A stretch of DNA of 5,659 nucleotides from Puniceicoccales bacterium (lineage in GTDB: Bacteria > Verrucomicrobiota > Verrucomicrobiae > Opitutales > LL51), in the NCBI GenBank assembly GCA_031259625.1, contig JAIRLG010000021.1, positions 1 to 5,659 on the forward strand, read 5' to 3'. Both the position numbers and the translations under genes were made by a program. The notes under the pieces were generated by a model. The model saw only the letters and a program-made list of their open reading frames with translations. It had not been told where the DNA came from and did not search any database. Positions within the stretch are counted from its first letter, which is position 1; the number at the start of each line of letters is the position of its first letter. Below are positions 2,892 to 5,659 of the stretch, piece after piece.

Positions 2892-5659
2892 GTGGACCAT
2901 ACGGACAGCCTTAATCTGCCGCGGACGAGCTTTGGGATGCGGGCCAATCTGACCGAGCAGGAACCCGGGCGCATCGCCCGCTGGGAGGCCCTAGGGCTCT
3001 ACCAGAAGATTCAGGAAAAAAACCGGCGGGGGCCGCTCTTCATCCTGCACGACGGGCCTCCCTTCACCAACGGGGATGTCCACATCGGCACCGCGTTGAA
3101 CAAAATCCTCAAGGACATGCTGCTGCGCTACAAGTCCCTGCGGGGCTTTCGGACGCCCTATGTCCCGGGCTGGGACTGCCATGGCCTGCCGATTGAGCAC
3201 AAAGTGGCCCGGCAGATCCGCGAGGAAAAGCGCACGCTCTCCGCCGTCGAGCTGCGGCGGGCCTGTGCCGATTTCTCCCAAAAGTTTCGGGACCGACAGC
3301 GGCAGCAGTTCTCGCGGCTCGGCGTTCTGGCGGACTGGGAGCACGAGTACCGCACGATGGATCCCGCCTACGAGGCCTCCGTCCTCGAAGGTGTTGCCCA
3401 GGCGGTGGAACAGGGCTACGTCTACCGCCGCCAAAAGCCCGTCTACTGGTCGATCCCCTGCCGAACGGCCCTGGCGGAGGCGGAGGTCGAGTACCGGGAA
3501 CACCGCAGCCCCTCCCTCTGGGTCTCCTTCTCCCTCATCGCCGACGAGCGCTCGCGGAAACTCGGCATTTCCGACGAGGCCGCCTTTGTCATCTGGACGA
3601 CCACGCCCTGGACAACGCCCTCCAATCTGGCCATCGCCCTCCATCCCGCGCTCGATTACGTCGAAATCGTTTCCGAAAGGGGAAAATTTCTCGTCGCGGA
3701 GGCCCTCAGCTCCTCCTTCGCCCAGGCCTGTTCCCTTCCGAACTACCGAATCGGCCAGAAGTTTTCCGGGAAAGACGCCGAGGGCCTGCGCACACGGCAC
3801 CCTTTTCTTCCGCGGGAGAGCCCCGTCGTCCTGGCGGACTACGTCACGACCGAGGCCGGCAGCGGCTGTGTCCACACCGCACCCGGCCATGGCCTGGAGG
3901 ACTACCAGACCGGCCTGCGTTATCGGCTGGAGATCTACAGCCCCATCGACGACGAGGGGCGTTACGTCGACGACGGCCGAATCCCGCCGGAGTGGGTCGG
4001 CCTCTCCGTTCTGGAAACGGAGAATGGCTCTCCGGCCAACGAAGCGGTGATCCAAAAATTGCGCGACAGCGGCCATCTGCTGGCCTGCGAGGAGATCACT
4101 CACTCCTACCCGCACTGCTGGCGTTCGAAAACACCGCTCATCTTTCGGGCCCTGCAGCAATGGTTCCTCTCCATCGACCACCGGAATCTTCGGCAACGGG
4201 CTCTAGGGGCGATGAGGCAGGTGCGCTGGCTTCCGCCCTGGGGGGAGAACCGCATCCGCGGGGCCGTCGGCTCGCGGCCGGACTGGTGCATCAGCCGCCA
4301 GCGCAGCTGGGGAATTCCCCTCCCCGTCTTTTTCAACGGGCAGGACGAGGCGCTGCTGGACGCCTCCGTCATCCGGGCCGTCGCCCACAGGATTCGCCAG
4401 CACGGCAGCGATTTCTGGTTCCGCTCCAGCGCCGGGGAAATTCTGGAAGGCATCGAGCTTCCGAAGCCCTGGTCCCGGGAGGATCTGCGCAAAGGCGAGG
4501 ATACCCTCGATGTCTGGATCGACTCCGGCAGCAGCCACTACGCTGTGCTGAAAAAGAACGAGGAGCTGCGCTTCCCGGCTGACCTTTACCTGGAGGGCAG
4601 CGACCAGCACCGCGGCTGGTTTCAATCCTCCCTCTGGACAAGTCTCATCGCGAACGACGGCCAAGCTCCCTACCGCAGCGTTTTGACCCACGGCTTCGTC
4701 GTCGGCGACGACCGGAAAAAAATCTCCAAAAGCGATGGCAAGCCCCAGACCGCCGACGACTATGTCCGGCGATTCGGTGCCGACATCGTTCGCCTGTGGA
4801 TCGCCTCCGAGGACTTTCGGGACGACATCCCGCTTTCCGATGACATTTTCACCCACGTCGTCGCCACCTACCGGACCCTTCGCAATACGCTGCGCTTCCA
4901 GCTGGGGAATCTCTTCGACTTCGATCCGGCCCGGGATACAATTGCCCTTCCCGACCGGACGCCCCTCGACCGCTGGATACTCCAAAAGGCCCGGAGGCTT
5001 ATCCGGCAGGTGACGGACGCCTTTGAGAACTACGAGTTCCATCGCACCTATCAATACATCCGTCACTTCTGCCACGTCGAGCTGTCGGCTCGGTACCACG
5101 ACATCCTCAAGGACCGGCTCTACACCCTGGGCCGCCGGTGGCCGAAGCGGCGCTCCTCCCAGAGCACGATTCAGCAGATTTTCCAAATACTGATCCGCCT
5201 GCTGGCCCCCATCCTCAGCTTCACCTGCGACGAGGCCCATGAGGCCCAGACTAATCCCAAGGAGGAGTCCATCCACCTGAGCGAATGGCCGAGAGAGGAG
5301 GATATTCCGGAAGACGGGGCCATCGAGGGCCCCATCGACCGCATCCTGGACTTCCGCTCCCAGATCCACGAGAAGCTCGAGCGGCTGCGACAGGAAAAAA
5401 TTATCGGCCAGTCCCTTGACGCCCAGGTGCTCATCCGCGGCTCGGCCGAAGAGGAGCTCTTCCGCCTCCTGCAGGAAAACGCCGCCGATTTGCCGGAATA
5501 CTTCATCGTTTCGCAGGTCCATTGCGAAGAAGCTCCGGGTCTCGATGCACCGGAAGTCGAGATCCGTCCAGCCCCCGGCGAGCGCTGCCCGCGCTGCTGG
5601 CGCCACGTGGAACGTCTTGTCCCGGTCGGAAAATACCTTCGCTGGCTTTCCAGGGCCCC
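2892..5659 (+). CDS. ileS: Isoleucyl-tRNA synthetase, 3' end cut by the window
   Basis: This cytoplasmic class I enzyme charges tRNA-Ile with isoleucine and edits mischarged valine. The frame is open from 2874 to the window end; 922 codons are present, close to the usual bacterial length of about 930-940. The GTG start at 2892 gives MDHTDSLNLPRTSFGMRANL, matching the conserved N-terminus; the next start, ATG 2937, would remove it. GGGGA (2884-2888) is a weak, close ribosome site. Visible landmarks: HIGT signature (64-67, usually HIGH), WDCHGLPIE (from 94), editing-domain WTTTPWTTPSN (235-245) and GSGCVHTAPGHG (323-334), DWCISRQRSWGIP (464-476), DVWIDSGSSHY (540-550), YLEGSDQHRGWF (566-577) and KISKS (610-614, usually KMSKS). 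An anticodon-binding helical domain follows. CPRC (899-902) is the first half of the C-terminal zinc ribbon; the second cysteine pair lies beyond the edge. No frameshift or internal stop was seen. I see no clear promoter. Confidence 0.97.
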   Translation, partial: MDHTDSLNLPRTSFGMRANLTEQEPGRIARWEALGLYQKIQEKNRRGPLFILHDGPPFTNGDVHIGTALNKILKDMLLRYKSLRGFRTPYVPGWDCHGLPIEHKVARQIREEKRTLSAVELRRACADFSQKFRDRQRQQFSRLGVLADWEHEYRTMDPAYEASVLEGVAQAVEQGYVYRRQKPVYWSIPCRTALAEAEVEYREHRSPSLWVSFSLIADERSRKLGISDEAAFVIWTTTPWTTPSNLAIALHPALDYVEIVSERGKFLVAEALSSSFAQACSLPNYRIGQKFSGKDAEGLRTRHPFLPRESPVVLADYVTTEAGSGCVHTAPGHGLEDYQTGLRYRLEIYSPIDDEGRYVDDGRIPPEWVGLSVLETENGSPANEAVIQKLRDSGHLLACEEITHSYPHCWRSKTPLIFRALQQWFLSIDHRNLRQRALGAMRQVRWLPPWGENRIRGAVGSRPDWCISRQRSWGIPLPVFFNGQDEALLDASVIRAVAHRIRQHGSDFWFRSSAGEILEGIELPKPWSREDLRKGEDTLDVWIDSGSSHYAVLKKNEELRFPADLYLEGSDQHRGWFQSSLWTSLIANDGQAPYRSVLTHGFVVGDDRKKISKSDGKPQTADDYVRRFGADIVRLWIASEDFRDDIPLSDDIFTHVVATYRTLRNTLRFQLGNLFDFDPARDTIALPDRTPLDRWILQKARRLIRQVTDAFENYEFHRTYQYIRHFCHVELSARYHDILKDRLYTLGRRWPKRRSSQSTIQQIFQILIRLLAPILSFTCDEAHEAQTNPKEESIHLSEWPREEDIPEDGAIEGPIDRILDFRSQIHEKLERLRQEKIIGQSLDAQVLIRGSAEEELFRLLQENAADLPEYFIVSQVHCEEAPGLDAPEVEIRPAPGERCPRCWRHVERLVPVGKYLRWLSRA

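Noticed and set aside
2434..2974. Several overlapping open frames on both strands in the intergenic block
   Set aside because: Their proteins are Pro/Gly/Arg-rich translations of inverted repeats, with no consistent start, no ribosome site and no known domain.
3160..4582. Plus-strand open frames at 3160-4050 and 3992-4582
   Set aside because: They overlap ileS in other frames and have the Ser/Pro/Arg-rich composition typical of out-of-frame GC-rich DNA.
2991..5606. Long minus-strand open frames opposite ileS (2991-4196 and 4203-5606)
   Set aside because: They are antisense shadows produced by the GC-rich codon bias of ileS; their translations show no recognisable domains and they lack ribosome sites.

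Overview
The window holds two protein genes transcribed away from each other and, between them, about 540 bases of non-coding DNA that is unusually rich in inverted repeats. The right-hand gene is unmistakably ileS (isoleucyl-tRNA synthetase). Its wording around the two class I signatures (HIGT, and KISKS followed by a short DGKPQTADDYV-type stretch) reminds me of Verrucomicrobia/PVC-group enzymes. I therefore suggest a GC-rich verrucomicrobial bacterium; this comes from memory of the family, not from a search, and I hold it at moderate confidence.

Layout: positions 1-176 are non-coding and hold one copy of a dispersed repeat (13-83) containing a perfect bidirectional terminator-like hairpin, a second stem-loop (89-137), and an intrinsic terminator (147-175) that begins one base after the stop codon of the next gene. 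Positions 177-2354 on the minus strand encode a 725-residue Hanks-type Ser/Thr protein kinase homologue with an N-terminal membrane anchor, a long disordered linker, a kinase domain with a coiled-coil insertion, and a charged tail. Positions 2355-2459 are its upstream region. Positions 2460-2786 are a structured block bounded by a 14-base direct repeat; inside are two cloverleaf-like elements (2515-2608 and 2671-2775) in opposite orientation. Positions 2824-2883 hold a second copy of the 13-83 repeat, in the same orientation, ending nine bases before the GTG start of ileS (2892), which runs off the right edge after 922 codons.

The two protein genes show no functional link: ileS is housekeeping, and the kinase looks like an accessory orphan with visibly lower and more variable GC than ileS. 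The kinase gene and the structured block together lie between two direct copies of the same repeat, so the segment may be an insertion or a deletable unit.

The best candidate for something undescribed is the inverted cloverleaf pair. Each element is a closing stem around three hairpins with almost no unpaired junction bases. The two closing stems, first hairpins and third hairpins differ in sequence yet stay paired, while the middle hairpin is identical over 17 bases. This pattern implies selection on structure. It could be a palindromic mobile element, a structured RNA or a recombination/protein-binding site; the sequence alone does not decide.
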